64,000 bases of DNA from JBEVJK01 sp963791325. Its GTDB lineage: Bacteria > Pseudomonadota > Alphaproteobacteria > Rhizobiales > Rhizobiaceae. Positions 9,049-17,380 of this stretch are shown here, in pieces (position 1 is the first letter of the stretch; every line of letters starts with the position of its first letter). The translations under genes and the position numbers were made by a program. The stretch covers positions 372,001 through 436,000 of the forward strand of contig CAWBRU010000002.1 in the NCBI GenBank assembly GCA_963791325.1, written 5' to 3'. The notes under the pieces were generated by a model. The model was not told the origin of the DNA and made no database searches. It worked only from the letters and a program-made list of their open reading frames with translations.

Positions 9049-10353
9049 ATGGCTACCGAAATCCGCGTGCCCACCTTGGGTGAATCGGTCACCGAGGCGA
9101 CGATCGGCAAATGGTTCAAGAAGGTCGGCGACCCCATCGATGCGGACGAGCCGGTGGTCGAATTGGAGACCGACAAGGTCACCGTCGAGGTGCCGGCGCC
9201 AGCCGCCGGCACGTTGGCGGAAATCGCGGCCCAGGAGGGCGAAACCGTCGGCCTCGGTGCCCTGCTCGGCACCATCGGCGAAGCCGGGGCGGGCAAGCCG
9301 GCCCAGAAGCCGGAGGCGGTCGCGCAGGCCGCCGGCAGGTCCGGGGCTGCGACCGTCCAGGAGGCGGTCGACAAGACCGCCAAGGTCGCCGGCGAGCCGC
9401 CGATCGAGGAGCGTACGCCGCCCGCCGGCCGGCGCAGCGAAATGCCGCCGGCGCCGTCGGCGGCCAAACTGATCGAGGAAAACAAGCTGCAGGCCGATCA
9501 GCTCGCCGGCTCGGGCAAGCGCGGCCAGGTGCTGAAGAGCGATGTGCTCGAGGCGCTTGCCCGCCCCCCTGCTCAGCCCGCCGCGGCGCCGGCAGCGGCA
9601 CCGTCTGCCTCGCCCCCGGCCGGCGCACGCGCCCCGTCTGCGGCTGCCGAGGAGGCCGGCGAGGAGCGGGTGCGGATGACCAAGCTGCGGCAGACTATCG
9701 CCCGGCGGCTGAAGGAGGCGCAGAGCACGGCAGCGATGCTCACCACCTTCAACGAGGTCGACATGAAGGCGGTGATGGAGCTGAGGGCCAAGTACAAGGA
9801 CGTGTTCGAGAAGAAGCACGGCGTGAAGCTCGGCTTCATGGGCTTCTTTACCAAAGCGGTCACCCAGGCGCTCAAGGAGATCCCCGCCGTCAATGCCGAG
9901 ATCGACGGCACCGACATCATCTACAAAAACTACGCCCATATCGGCGTCGCGGTGGGCACCGACAAGGGCTTGGTGGTGCCGGTGGTGCGCAACGCCGACA
10001 AGCTGTCGATCGCCGAGATCGAGAAGGAGATCGGCCGCCTCGGACTGGCCGCGCGCGAGGGCAAGCTCAGCGTCGCCGACATGCAGGGCGGCACCTTCAC
10101 CATCTCCAATGGCGGCGTCTACGGCTCCTTGATGTCGACGCCCATCCTCAACGCGCCGCAGTCGGGCATTCTCGGCATGCACAAGATCCAGGAGCGGCCG
10201 GTGGTCGTCGGCGGCCAGATCGTCATCCGGCCGATGATGTATTTGGCGCTTTCCTACGATCACCGCATTGTCGACGGCAAGGAAGCGGTCACCTTCCTTG
10301 TCCGCGTCAAGGAGAGCCTTGAAGGGCCGGAGCGGCTCGTGCTCGATCTCTAG
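9049..10353 (+). CDS. sucB: Dihydrolipoyllysine-residue succinyltransferase (2-oxoglutarate dehydrogenase E2)
   Basis: A 434-residue E2 subunit. It has an N-terminal lipoyl domain with the modified lysine in ETDKVTVEVPAP near residue 43, an Ala/Pro-rich linker, a peripheral-subunit-binding domain (SAAKLIEENKLQADQL, about 142-175), a second Ala/Pro linker, and the catalytic acyltransferase domain ending in SYDHRIVDGKEAVTFL with the active-site histidine. It follows sucA by 28 nt in the same operon. The extended linkers explain the slightly large size. Confidence 0.96.
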   Translation: MATEIRVPTLGESVTEATIGKWFKKVGDPIDADEPVVELETDKVTVEVPAPAAGTLAEIAAQEGETVGLGALLGTIGEAGAGKPAQKPEAVAQAAGRSGAATVQEAVDKTAKVAGEPPIEERTPPAGRRSEMPPAPSAAKLIEENKLQADQLAGSGKRGQVLKSDVLEALARPPAQPAAAPAAAPSASPPAGARAPSAAAEEAGEERVRMTKLRQTIARRLKEAQSTAAMLTTFNEVDMKAVMELRAKYKDVFEKKHGVKLGFMGFFTKAVTQALKEIPAVNAEIDGTDIIYKNYAHIGVAVGTDKGLVVPVVRNADKLSIAEIEKEIGRLGLAAREGKLSVADMQGGTFTISNGGVYGSLMSTPILNAPQSGILGMHKIQERPVVVGGQIVIRPMMYLALSYDHRIVDGKEAVTFLVRVKESLEGPERLVLDL

Positions 10354-10423
10354 GCAAGGCGGCCGCGGCGCCCGCAGCCGTCCCCCGGGCGGCGCAGGCC
10401 GACTGATTTTGAGGGGTTCCATC

Positions 10424-10819
10424 ATGCAATCATCGACCGAACTGACGGTGCTCGGCTGGAGCGTAGTCCTGCTGCTCGTCCATATCGTCGTCCAGACGCT
10501 GGCGTTGATCCGCGATTGCGGCCCGAGCTACGCGCTGAGCAACCGCGACGGCAGCCGAGTTCCGGGTCCGGTAACTCAGAGGCTGACCCGCGGGCTGGCA
10601 AATTTCCTCGAAACCTATGCTGCCTTCGTCGGGCTGGCGCTGGCGCTCGCGGTGTCGGGCAAAGCCGGCGGCCTGGGCGCCACCGGAGCGGTGATCTGGT
10701 TCTGGACCCGGGTGGTCTATGTTCCCGTCTTTGCTGCCGGCATTCCGGTGCTGCGCACTCTGGTCTGGACGGTCTCGGTGATCGGCCTGGTCATGATGCT
10801 TGGGCGGTTGATGGGGTAG
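10424..10819 (+). CDS. MAPEG-family integral membrane protein
   Basis: A 131-residue protein with about four hydrophobic segments and MAPEG-type features (SNRDGSRVPGPVTQRLTRGLANFLETY, of which the core is RLTRGLANFLETYAAF; WFWTRVVYVPVFAAGIPVLRT near the end). MAPEG members include microsomal glutathione transferases; bacterial ones are mostly uncharacterised. GAGGGGTTCC lies before the ATG at 10424; an upstream in-frame extension has no support. It sits between sucB and an SDR gene inside the 2-oxoglutarate dehydrogenase operon. No catalytic role in that complex can be inferred. Confidence 0.85.
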   Translation: MQSSTELTVLGWSVVLLLVHIVVQTLALIRDCGPSYALSNRDGSRVPGPVTQRLTRGLANFLETYAAFVGLALALAVSGKAGGLGATGAVIWFWTRVVYVPVFAAGIPVLRTLVWTVSVIGLVMMLGRLMG

Positions 10820-10878
10820 GCGCGGCCCGCCACGATCGGCGGGTGTCGGCCACTGTCGTTTCAAAAGGATCGGTGGGG

Positions 10879-11634
10879 ATGAATTCAGGGCGGAAGAGCG
10901 TGCTCGTCACCGGCGGCAGCCGCGGCATCGGCGCGGCGACGTGCCGTCAGGCCGGCCGCGCCGGCTACCGCGTCGCCGTCAACTATGCCGGCAACGAGGC
11001 TGCGGCCGCGGCGGTCGTAGCAGAGGTCGAGGCGGCCGGCGGCGAGGCGTTCGCCGTCCAGGGCGATGTCGGTCGCGAGGCCGATATCGCCGCCATGTTC
11101 GCCGCCGTCGACCGGCGTTTCGGCCGGCTCGATGCGCTGGTCAACAATGCCGGCATCGTCGACGTGTCGGCCCGCGTCGACGAGCTGAGCAATGCCCGGC
11201 TCGAGCGGATGATGCGCATCAATGTCGTCGGCTCGTTTCTCTGCGCGCGGGAGGCGGTGAAGCGGATGTCGACCCGGCATGGCGGCAAGGGCGGGGTGAT
11301 CGTCAACATGTCTTCCGTCGCCGCGCAGATCGGCGGCGCCAATGTCTATGTCGACTACGCCGCCTCCAAGGCGGCCGTCGAAGCGCTGACCGTCGGGCTG
11401 GCGCGCGAGGTCGCCACCGAGGGCATCCGTGTCACCTGTGTGCGGCCGGGTGTCATCGACACCGAGATCCATGCCTCGGGCGGCCAGCCCGATCGCGTGG
11501 TGCAGATGCGCGATGTGCTGCCGATGAAGCGCGCCGGCACCGCCGACGAGGTGGCGAGCGCGATCCTGTTCCTGCTGTCGGACGCCGCCGCCTACACCAC
11601 CGGTGCGATCCTCAGCGTCAGCGGCGGCCGCTGA
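10879..11634 (+). CDS. SDR-family oxidoreductase
   Basis: A 251-residue classical short-chain dehydrogenase/reductase. The cofactor loop VTGGSRGIGAA lies at residues 9-19 and NNAG near residue 90. The catalytic Ser is in NMSSVAAQIGGAN, and the Tyr-x-x-x-Lys is YVDYAASKAAVEAL near 160. It ends with GAILSVSGGR, typical of the glucose/3-oxoacyl reductase-like branch. The substrate is unknown. It starts at an ATG preceded by GGTGGGG and lies 26 nt before lpdA, so it is probably co-transcribed with the suc genes. Confidence 0.9.
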   Translation: MNSGRKSVLVTGGSRGIGAATCRQAGRAGYRVAVNYAGNEAAAAAVVAEVEAAGGEAFAVQGDVGREADIAAMFAAVDRRFGRLDALVNNAGIVDVSARVDELSNARLERMMRINVVGSFLCAREAVKRMSTRHGGKGGVIVNMSSVAAQIGGANVYVDYAASKAAVEALTVGLAREVATEGIRVTCVRPGVIDTEIHASGGQPDRVVQMRDVLPMKRAGTADEVASAILFLLSDAAAYTTGAILSVSGGR

Positions 11635-11660
11635 GCGCCGCGAAGGAAGGACCAAACAGC

Positions 11661-13064
11661 ATGGCATATGACGTTGTGGTGATCGGAGCCGGGCCGGGCG
11701 GCTATGTCTGCGCCATCAAGGCGGCCGAGCTTGGCCTCAGCACGGCTTTGATCGAGCGACGACCGACGCTGGGCGGCACCTGCGTCAATATCGGCTGCAT
11801 TCCGTCGAAGGCGCTGCTCTACGCCTCCGAAATGTTCGCCGAAGCCGGTCACTCCTTTGCCGCACTAGGCATCGACGTCGGCACCCCCAAGCTCAACCTC
11901 GCCCAGATGATGGCGCACAAGACCCAATCGATCGGCCAGAACACCAAGGGCCTCGATTTCCTGATGAAGAAGAACAAGATCGACGTCATCCGCGGCGCGG
12001 CCAAGCTGATGGGGTCCGACCGCATTGCGGTCACCGAAGCCGACGGCAAGATCGAGGAGATCGAGGCCAAGAACATCGTCATCGCCACCGGTTCGGACGT
12101 CGCCGGCATTCCCGGCGTCAAGGTCGACTTCGACGAGAAGGTGGTGGTGACCTCCACCGGCGCGCTCGAACTCGCCCAGGTGCCGGCTACGATGATCGTG
12201 GTCGGCGGCGGCGTGATCGGCCTGGAGCTTGGCTCGGTGTGGTCCAGGCTCGGGGCCAAGGTCACCGTCGTCGAATATCTCGACACCATTCTGGGCGGCA
12301 TGGACGGCGAGGTCGCCAAGCAGATGCAGCGCATTTTGGCCAAGCAGGGGATCACGTTCCGGCTGGGGGCCAAGGTCACCGGCGTCGAACGGGCCAAGCA
12401 AGGCGCTGCCGTCACCTTCGAGCCGGTGGCCGGGGGCGCCCCGGAGACGCTGGAGGCGGAGGTCGTTTTGGTCGCCACGGGGCGGCGCGCCTTTACCGAA
12501 GGTCTCGGCCTCGACGTCGCCGGCGTTGCCGTCGATGAGCGCGGCCGGGTCAAGACCGACCATCTGCGCACCAACGTCGACAACATCTATGCAATCGGCG
12601 ACGTTGTCGCCGGTCCCATGCTCGCACACAAGGCCGAGGACGAGGGTGTGGCCGTGGCGGAAATCATCGCCGGCCAGGCCGGGCATGTGAACTACAATGT
12701 CATCCCGAACGTGGTCTATACCAGCCCTGAGGTAGCGTCGGTGGGCCAGACCGAGGAAGAGTTGAAGGCGGCCGGGATCGCCTACAAGGTCGGCAAGTTT
12801 CCGTTCTCGGCCAATGCGCGGGCGCGCGCCATGCTCCACACCGACGGGTTCGTCAAAATTCTCGCCGACAAAGCGACCGATCGGGTGTTTGGCGGCCATA
12901 TCGTCGGCTTCGCTGCCGGTGAGATGATCCATGAGATCGCGGTGCTGATGGAGTTCGGGGGTGCCGCCGAGGATCTGGCGCGCACCTGCCATGCCCATCC
13001 CACGCTGTCGGAGGCCGTCAAGGAGGCGGCGCTGGCCGCCTTCTTCAAGCCCATCCACCTTTAA
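11661..13064 (+). CDS. lpdA: Dihydrolipoyl dehydrogenase (E3)
   Basis: A 467-residue FAD-dependent E3 that reoxidises the dihydrolipoyl arm of E2 with NAD. Visible: FAD-binding VVVIGAGPGGYVCAIKAA at residues 4-21, the redox disulfide GGTCVNIGCIPSKALL near 40-55, the NAD-binding VVGGGVIGLELGSVWSRLGA near 180, the second FAD motif YAIGDVVAGPMLAHKAEDEG near 310, and the C-terminal catalytic HAHPTLSEA. GGAAGGACC precedes the ATG at 11661. Its place at the end of the suc cluster marks it as the partner of SucAB. Confidence 0.96.
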   Translation: MAYDVVVIGAGPGGYVCAIKAAELGLSTALIERRPTLGGTCVNIGCIPSKALLYASEMFAEAGHSFAALGIDVGTPKLNLAQMMAHKTQSIGQNTKGLDFLMKKNKIDVIRGAAKLMGSDRIAVTEADGKIEEIEAKNIVIATGSDVAGIPGVKVDFDEKVVVTSTGALELAQVPATMIVVGGGVIGLELGSVWSRLGAKVTVVEYLDTILGGMDGEVAKQMQRILAKQGITFRLGAKVTGVERAKQGAAVTFEPVAGGAPETLEAEVVLVATGRRAFTEGLGLDVAGVAVDERGRVKTDHLRTNVDNIYAIGDVVAGPMLAHKAEDEGVAVAEIIAGQAGHVNYNVIPNVVYTSPEVASVGQTEEELKAAGIAYKVGKFPFSANARARAMLHTDGFVKILADKATDRVFGGHIVGFAAGEMIHEIAVLMEFGGAAEDLARTCHAHPTLSEAVKEAALAAFFKPIHL

Positions 13065-13093
13065 GGCCGCACTTATCAGGAAGGGCAAGGAGC

Positions 13094-13711
13094 TCAGCTG
13101 CTGCGCGCGGCAATCGCGGCCGCTGCGCCGGCCATGGTCGCGGCGCTCAACCGGTTGACCAAGCGGACCGCCCGCGGGCTCTTGAGCAGCCGCCGCGCCT
13201 GTGCGGCGGCGATCACCCAGGCGAAATCAATGAAGATCAGCACTGCCGCCATGGTGGCGGTGAGCGCGGCCCAGCCGCCGAGGCCGACGCTGCGCAGATC
13301 GATCAGCGACGGCAGCAGCGCGAGGTAGAAGACCATGATCTTCGGGTTGCCGAGCGTCACCGTCATACCGGCCAGAAACAGCCGCCACGGCGCCCGTTCG
13401 CTGGGCAGGGCACCACCCTTGGCGCCGTCCGGTGCGTGCCACATCTTCCAGGCGAGGTAGACGAGATAGACGACCCCTGCCCACTTCACCGCAATGAAGG
13501 CCTGGTGAAACGTGTGAGCGACCACGGCAAGGCCGAAGACGGCCAGCGACAGCCAGATCGCCTCGCCGATCCACATCGCCAGCAAGAACGGCAGCACGTC
13601 GCGGACGCCGCGGCTCAAGACGCGCGCCACCAGTGCGGCGATGCTCGGCCCGGGCGATCCGGCCGCGACCAAGAGTGCGCCGGCGAAGAGCAGCAGCGAT
13701 TTCGTCTCCAC
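13094..13711 (-). CDS. LysE/RhtB-family amino-acid exporter
   Basis: A 205-residue membrane protein with about six hydrophobic segments. The family signature SPGPSIAALVARVLSRG near residue 20 and the mid-protein LAGMTVTLGNPKIMVFYLALLPS mark the LysE superfamily. I chose the GTG at 13711 because GAGG stands 6 nt upstream and the protein then begins at the first membrane helix. A further 25 in-frame codons upstream to an ATG at 13786 add a non-homologous tail. The exported substrate is unknown. It is convergent with lpdA, with only 29 nt between. Confidence 0.88.
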   Translation of the reverse strand: METKSLLLFAGALLVAAGSPGPSIAALVARVLSRGVRDVLPFLLAMWIGEAIWLSLAVFGLAVVAHTFHQAFIAVKWAGVVYLVYLAWKMWHAPDGAKGGALPSERAPWRLFLAGMTVTLGNPKIMVFYLALLPSLIDLRSVGLGGWAALTATMAAVLIFIDFAWVIAAAQARRLLKSPRAVRLVNRLSAATMAGAAAAIAARSS

Positions 13712-13810
13712 CTCTGACCTCGACAATTCGGCGAATGCCGCGCCTCTCAGCACGTCCAAGCATAGCCCAGCCGCCGTGCCTGACAAAGCCGGCCTTTCGC
13801 CAGCTGGGGC

Positions 13811-14197
13811 TCAGGCGCTGACCAGCCGCAGCGTTCGGTCGAACACCCCAAGCACGTGGCCGAGCTCATGGCCGCGCTTCATCACCGAGCCGCCGGCCGC
13901 CACCACCGAGAAGGTGCCCTGCCGCCGGGCGAGCCGCGGCGCCTTGATGATCTGAAACAGCGGCGTCTCACTGGTCCGCCGGAACACCGAAAACACGGCC
14001 CGGTCGCCGGCATGATCGATGGCGTAGTCGCGCCATTCATTGGCCGCCACCATCCGGCCGTACAATCTCAGGATCATGTCGAGTTCGCGGCGCTCGAAAG
14101 CCACCGGCGCGGCGAGGCGATCGCGCCGGGCCTGGTGGAGGGGGATCAATATTGCGGAGTCATCACCCTCCTCCGCTCCGGCACTGCGATCAGTCAT
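13811..14197 (-). CDS. DUF2794 domain protein
   Basis: A 128-residue conserved alphaproteobacterial protein. The DUF2794 core is plain: RRELDMILRLYGRMVAANEW near residue 40, RDYAIDHAGDRAVFSVFRRT near 60, and LARRQGTFSVVAAGGSVMKR followed by GHEL near the end. No function is established. I chose the ATG at 14197; an upstream ATG at 14311 gives a hydrophobic leader-like extension (MSPFVRTFVILCNTAFVLHF) not typical of the family. GAGG lies about 11 nt before the chosen start. Confidence 0.85.
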   Translation of the reverse strand: MTDRSAGAEEGDDSAILIPLHQARRDRLAAPVAFERRELDMILRLYGRMVAANEWRDYAIDHAGDRAVFSVFRRTSETPLFQIIKAPRLARRQGTFSVVAAGGSVMKRGHELGHVLGVFDRTLRLVSA

Positions 14198-14606
14198 GCA
14201 CAAAGGCCTCTTGTGGTTGGTCGCTAACCCGGAGTTTGCCCGTTCGCCGGCGAAATGCAAGACAAACGCCGTGTTACACAATATTACAAATGTTCTCACG
14301 AACGGGGACACTGTGTCGAAATTGGTGATAGCCCTGCCACATTTTCGCCTTGAATAATCCCGGCTTCCGCCTCAATCTCTGACGAAAGTCCGCGTGTTGC
14401 CTGAGACGGTTCGGTCCGGCGCCGGCTCCGTAAACCCCAAGCCCCCCGCCCACGGGGCCATTGCCGGATCGAACCAACCTGGCCTTCACGAGGCCAACGC
14501 GACATCCCAAATCCTTGCGACCGGTGTCAGTCTCTGGCGCCGGTCTTTGTCTTTTCGGCCGCCGATCCCGTTTCGGCCTGCGGCAGGAGGGAATGACATG
14601 CCCTGC
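14198..14606. other. Intergenic spacer with no supported gene
   Basis: About 410 bp upstream of the DUF2794 gene. Open frames here have no recognisable domains or ribosome binding sites. An AT-rich stretch around 14275-14295 probably carries the DUF2794 promoter. No tRNA fold was found: a GGTTCGATCC-like string near 14465 on the minus strand does not form a T-arm. Confidence 0.5.
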
Positions 14607-14770
14607 AGAGCAATTCCAGGAGGTGGGAACCGGCCCTCCGCTTGGAACTGCGGAAAAGCAGGGCCCTAGCGCGGATCACCGTTTCTTTGACTCGGTGCTC
14701 CGCTCTAAGTCTTTGTTTTTTCGCAATTCCGGACGGAAAACCGTTGCCACTTTTCCTGGAATTGCTCTAG
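14607..14770. repeat. Inverted dimer of a CTAG-bounded intergenic repeat (REPIN-like)
   Basis: Positions 14666-14770, read on the minus strand, form a 105-bp unit starting CTAGAGCAATTCC and ending GATCCGCGCTAG. By eye it differs from the unit at 59571-59675 at only four positions, with no length change. Each unit has an outer GCAATTCC/GGAATTGC hairpin module and a second hairpin module. Here a diverged second copy of the first module (14607-14665) lies in opposite orientation and shares the central hairpin (about 14666-14705), giving one long imperfect palindrome. The CTAG at 14767-14770 supplies the TAG stop of the DUF1223 gene. Confidence 0.85.
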
Positions 14771-15534
14771 CGCGAGGCCGTCGGCAGCGTGGTCGAGACC
14801 ACGGCGGCGCCAAGGATCGGGCCAGGCGCGCCGTCCTTGCCCGTCGCCTGGAGCAGCACGGCGCAATTCTCGCCCTTCTTGGCCATCTCGCTAAGCGGCA
14901 TCTCGAAGCGGGCGGCCTGCCCATGCCACATTCCGGCCGTCTGCAGGCTGCGGACCGCATTGTAGTAGGTCACCGTGCGGCCGGAGTTCTCGCCGCGGGT
15001 GATGGCCACGGGCCGCACCCCATCGAAATAGACAAGCAGAACATGCGCCTCGCCGACCGGTTTCGGCGCAGCATCCGTCTCGATGACGACAGAATCGCCC
15101 GAGCGGGTCGCGGAGACGCCGACCTGCAGGCCGGTATTGCCTTGCGCCATGCTGCGCAGCGCGCTCTCGACCTCGCCGCGCCGGGCCGCGTTCATGTGGG
15201 CGCGGCCATTCACCACCGCCTGCGGCGTATAGACCGACTGGGTCCCTAAGGCACTCATGTAATCATATTGCCGCTGCGTCGCGTCGACAGAGCTCAACGT
15301 GTCCCGCCAGCCAAGATAGTCCCAGTAATTGACATGGTAGGCCAGCGCGACGACTTTGCCTTCGCGGGCCAGGTCGCCGAACACCGCATCGGCGGGCGGG
15401 CAGGAATTGCAGCCTTGACTGGTGAACAACTCGACGACGCCGAGCGGCTTCTGTCGTTCCGCCGCCGTGCCGGGCGCGGCATGCGTCAAAAGGGCCAGCG
15501 CCACCGCCAGCCCAAGGGTGTTGCCCCAAACCAT
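14767..15534 (-). CDS. DUF1223 secreted thioredoxin-like protein
   Basis: A 255-residue exported protein with a signal peptide (MVWGNTLGLAVALALLTHAA, cleavage near GTAAE). The DUF1223 domain has its CxxC in VVELFTSQGCNSCPPADAVF near residues 35-50, followed by AYHVNYWDYLGWRD and VYTPQAVVNGR. The family looks like a periplasmic thioredoxin fold; its function is unproven. The ATG at 15534 fits the signal peptide. The stop codon is the CTAG end of the repeat at 14607-14770, so the last residue abuts the repeat. Confidence 0.88.
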   Translation of the reverse strand: MVWGNTLGLAVALALLTHAAPGTAAERQKPLGVVELFTSQGCNSCPPADAVFGDLAREGKVVALAYHVNYWDYLGWRDTLSSVDATQRQYDYMSALGTQSVYTPQAVVNGRAHMNAARRGEVESALRSMAQGNTGLQVGVSATRSGDSVVIETDAAPKPVGEAHVLLVYFDGVRPVAITRGENSGRTVTYYNAVRSLQTAGMWHGQAARFEMPLSEMAKKGENCAVLLQATGKDGAPGPILGAAVVSTTLPTASR

Positions 15535-15768
15535 GGTCGTTCCAGCCTTGCCGCATCGTGCCGGACGTACGCGGGCCGACCCCGGCACCGCCCGCATTAT
15601 CCCGCCGATCGGCCATTCTTCTTTGTCCTGCCGACTTTACAGATCGCCTTGTCAACGGGAAGTCACGTTGCGGTGAGACGCGCGGACCAGCCTTCCATGG
15701 CAAAATCGCGGCTGCCGAGCTCTGGCCGAAAGCGGCGCCTGTCGCCGCCAGCCGCGGGTCTGCAGCGG

Positions 15769-16329
15769 CTAGATGGCCATCGAATCCGGTTTGCCATCCT
15801 CAGCTTGCCGACAGAAGGCTGCAAAGTCCTGCAGGAACTGTTCGGCAGCGAGCCGGTTGGCGGGAGACTTGAGCATGTCCAGGATCGTTTCCGGCGGCTG
15901 GCTCATCACCGGCAGGCGGAAGAAAAGCCTGTCGTTGAAGTTGGCGCTGATGGTGGCAAGCACCGTCCGCAGCATCGCCAGCATGTCGTCGCCGCGATGC
16001 GAGGCGTGGACGAGCGCTATGGGTTTGCCGACCACCTGATCTCCGGAGACCAGCCAGTCGATGGCATTCTTCAATCCGCCGGGAATGCTGCGGACATATT
16101 CGGGGCTGGCGATCACCAATCCATCGCTGGCGGAGATTTTCTGCATGAAATGCCGAACACCGGAGGGCAAACGCGGCCCTTCGAGGTCGGGCGAGAAGAC
16201 GGGCAGTTCACCGATGGCGTCATAGACATCGAGGGCGATGCCGGCCGGCGCGATCGCTTGCATTGCCCTCAACAGAGCCGTGTTGGTGGACGATCGGCGC
16301 GCGCTGCCGGAAATCGCGAAGAGCTTCAT
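15769..16329 (-). CDS. NADPH-dependent FMN reductase-like flavoprotein
   Basis: A 186-residue flavodoxin-fold protein starting MKLFAISGSARRSSTNTALL, the flavin-phosphate loop of the NADPH-dependent FMN reductase family (azoreductase, ChrR/SsuE relatives). The second flavin-contact motif is ASPEYVRSIPGGLKNAIDWL near residue 75. An upstream in-frame extension to 16449 lies in the degenerate-repeat region and is rejected. The substrate is not known. The gene stands alone; the 234 bp between it and the DUF1223 gene carry nothing recognisable. Confidence 0.9.
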   Translation of the reverse strand: MKLFAISGSARRSSTNTALLRAMQAIAPAGIALDVYDAIGELPVFSPDLEGPRLPSGVRHFMQKISASDGLVIASPEYVRSIPGGLKNAIDWLVSGDQVVGKPIALVHASHRGDDMLAMLRTVLATISANFNDRLFFRLPVMSQPPETILDMLKSPANRLAAEQFLQDFAAFCRQAEDGKPDSMAI

Positions 16330-16390
16330 CGCCTGACGTCGGCGCAAGGTGACGCGTCTTCGAAATGCCACCTCGCTCTCATCCTTTGAT

Positions 16391-16467
16391 CGAGCATGAA
16401 CTCCTCGACACACGCGTTCCGCCTTTGCGCGAGGAAAACCGGTGCCCACTTCCGGACGATGCTCTAC
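16391..16467 (-). repeat. Degenerate Rhizobiales-type intergenic repeat
   Basis: Read on the minus strand the segment begins TAGAGCATCGTCCGGAAGTG, continues GGGCACCGGTTTTCC, and ends near TTCATGCTCGATC. It resembles the GAGCATGATCC-type repeat common in rhizobial genomes; GAGCATC and ATGCTC near its ends face each other. It lies in the 347-bp spacer between the FMN reductase and a DUF465 gene, which otherwise holds nothing I can support. Assignment is from memory of the repeat pattern. Confidence 0.45.
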
Positions 16468-16676
16468 CGGGGCGCCGGAACAGGCGCAATCGACCCGTCA
16501 TCGATGTCATCCGCGCACCAACGATGGTGCGCACGCGCCCCCACCCCAGCGCCGCGCGAAACGGCGCAAACTCGTGATAGTTGGGGAAACCACAGCTCAC
16601 CGCCCGGCGAGTTAGGCGATTGCCGGCATGAGGCCGCTGGGCGGCAGAGGCGGACGGCTTTGCCGTCCAGAGGGGT

Positions 16677-16856
16677 TCAGTGCGTGGTCGGTTCGGACCT
16701 CAGCTTCTCAATCTCGTCCTTGATGGCCAGCTTGCGCCGCTTCAGCTTCACGATCTCGAGGTCGTCGACCGACGGATGCAACAGGGCCTCGTCGATCTCG
16801 CGCTCGATGTCACCGTGCTTTCGCTGCAGCTCTTCAAGATGGTTGGCCAGCGACAT
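16677..16856 (-). CDS. DUF465 (YdcH-family) small protein, minus-strand copy
   Basis: A 59-residue protein, MSLANHLEELQRKHGDIERE at the start and ending LRSEPTTH. It has the DUF465 pattern: an amphipathic coiled coil with the conserved VKLKRRKLAIKDEIEKL near the C-terminus. AGGGAGACC lies just upstream of the ATG. Function is unknown; YdcH-like proteins are small soluble helical hairpins. It is divergent from a second DUF465 gene at 17094, separated by 237 bp. Confidence 0.88.
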   Translation of the reverse strand: MSLANHLEELQRKHGDIEREIDEALLHPSVDDLEIVKLKRRKLAIKDEIEKLRSEPTTH

Positions 16857-17093
16857 GATTGGGTCTCCCTTTCATGGTTCCTCGAAGCAACCGTCGCGGA
16901 GACGCCTTCACCGCCAATGCGCCAGCGTGACGATCGGATGACAGTCTGCCACCAGTTCCGCGGGATGTCGAATTCCGTGTAGTAGCATTTCCTGTCACCA
17001 TGAAATGTGGTAAGAGCGCGCGCCGGGACAAGGGCGCCCGGATCCGCTCGGCGGCGGCCTGCCGGCCGCGCCGGGAGCGCGCAGACGGGTGAC

Positions 17094-17297
17094 ATGTCGG
17101 AACAGGAACAAGCCGAAATTCGTCTCGAGTTTGCGCGGTTGAAACAGGAACATGCGGATTTCGATGCCGCGATCAATGCGATGATCGCGACCGGTTGCGA
17201 TCCGCTGCAGATCCAGCGCATGAAGAAGAAGAAGCTGTCGCTCAAGGACCGGCTGAAAAACCTCGAAGACCGGATCATTCCCGACATCATCGCCTGA
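17094..17297 (+). CDS. DUF465 (YdcH-family) small protein, plus-strand copy
   Basis: A 67-residue DUF465 protein (MSEQEQAEIRLEFARLKQEH at the start; QIQRMKKKKLSLKDRLKNLE near the C-terminus). The MKKKKLSLKDRL segment is the hallmark of the family. It is clearly related to, but diverged from, the copy at 16677-16856. An in-frame extension upstream to 17007 is Arg/Gly-rich and unsupported. It precedes purE by 83 nt. Confidence 0.88.
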   Translation: MSEQEQAEIRLEFARLKQEHADFDAAINAMIATGCDPLQIQRMKKKKLSLKDRLKNLEDRIIPDIIA

Positions 17298-17380
17298 GCG
17301 GATTGCGCATGGCGCCCCGCTTGCGTGGCAGGGCGAAGTCGGCTATCGCCCGCTTTTCGCAACCGGCAGAGCCGAACCCC

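Noticed and set aside
14455..14485. Possible tRNA T-arm (GGTTCGATCC on the minus strand)
   Set aside because: Flanking bases do not form the five-pair T stem or an acceptor stem.
14461..15249. 262-codon plus-strand frame across the repeat and the DUF1223 gene
   Set aside because: Antisense shadow of a clear secreted DUF1223 protein; no domain.
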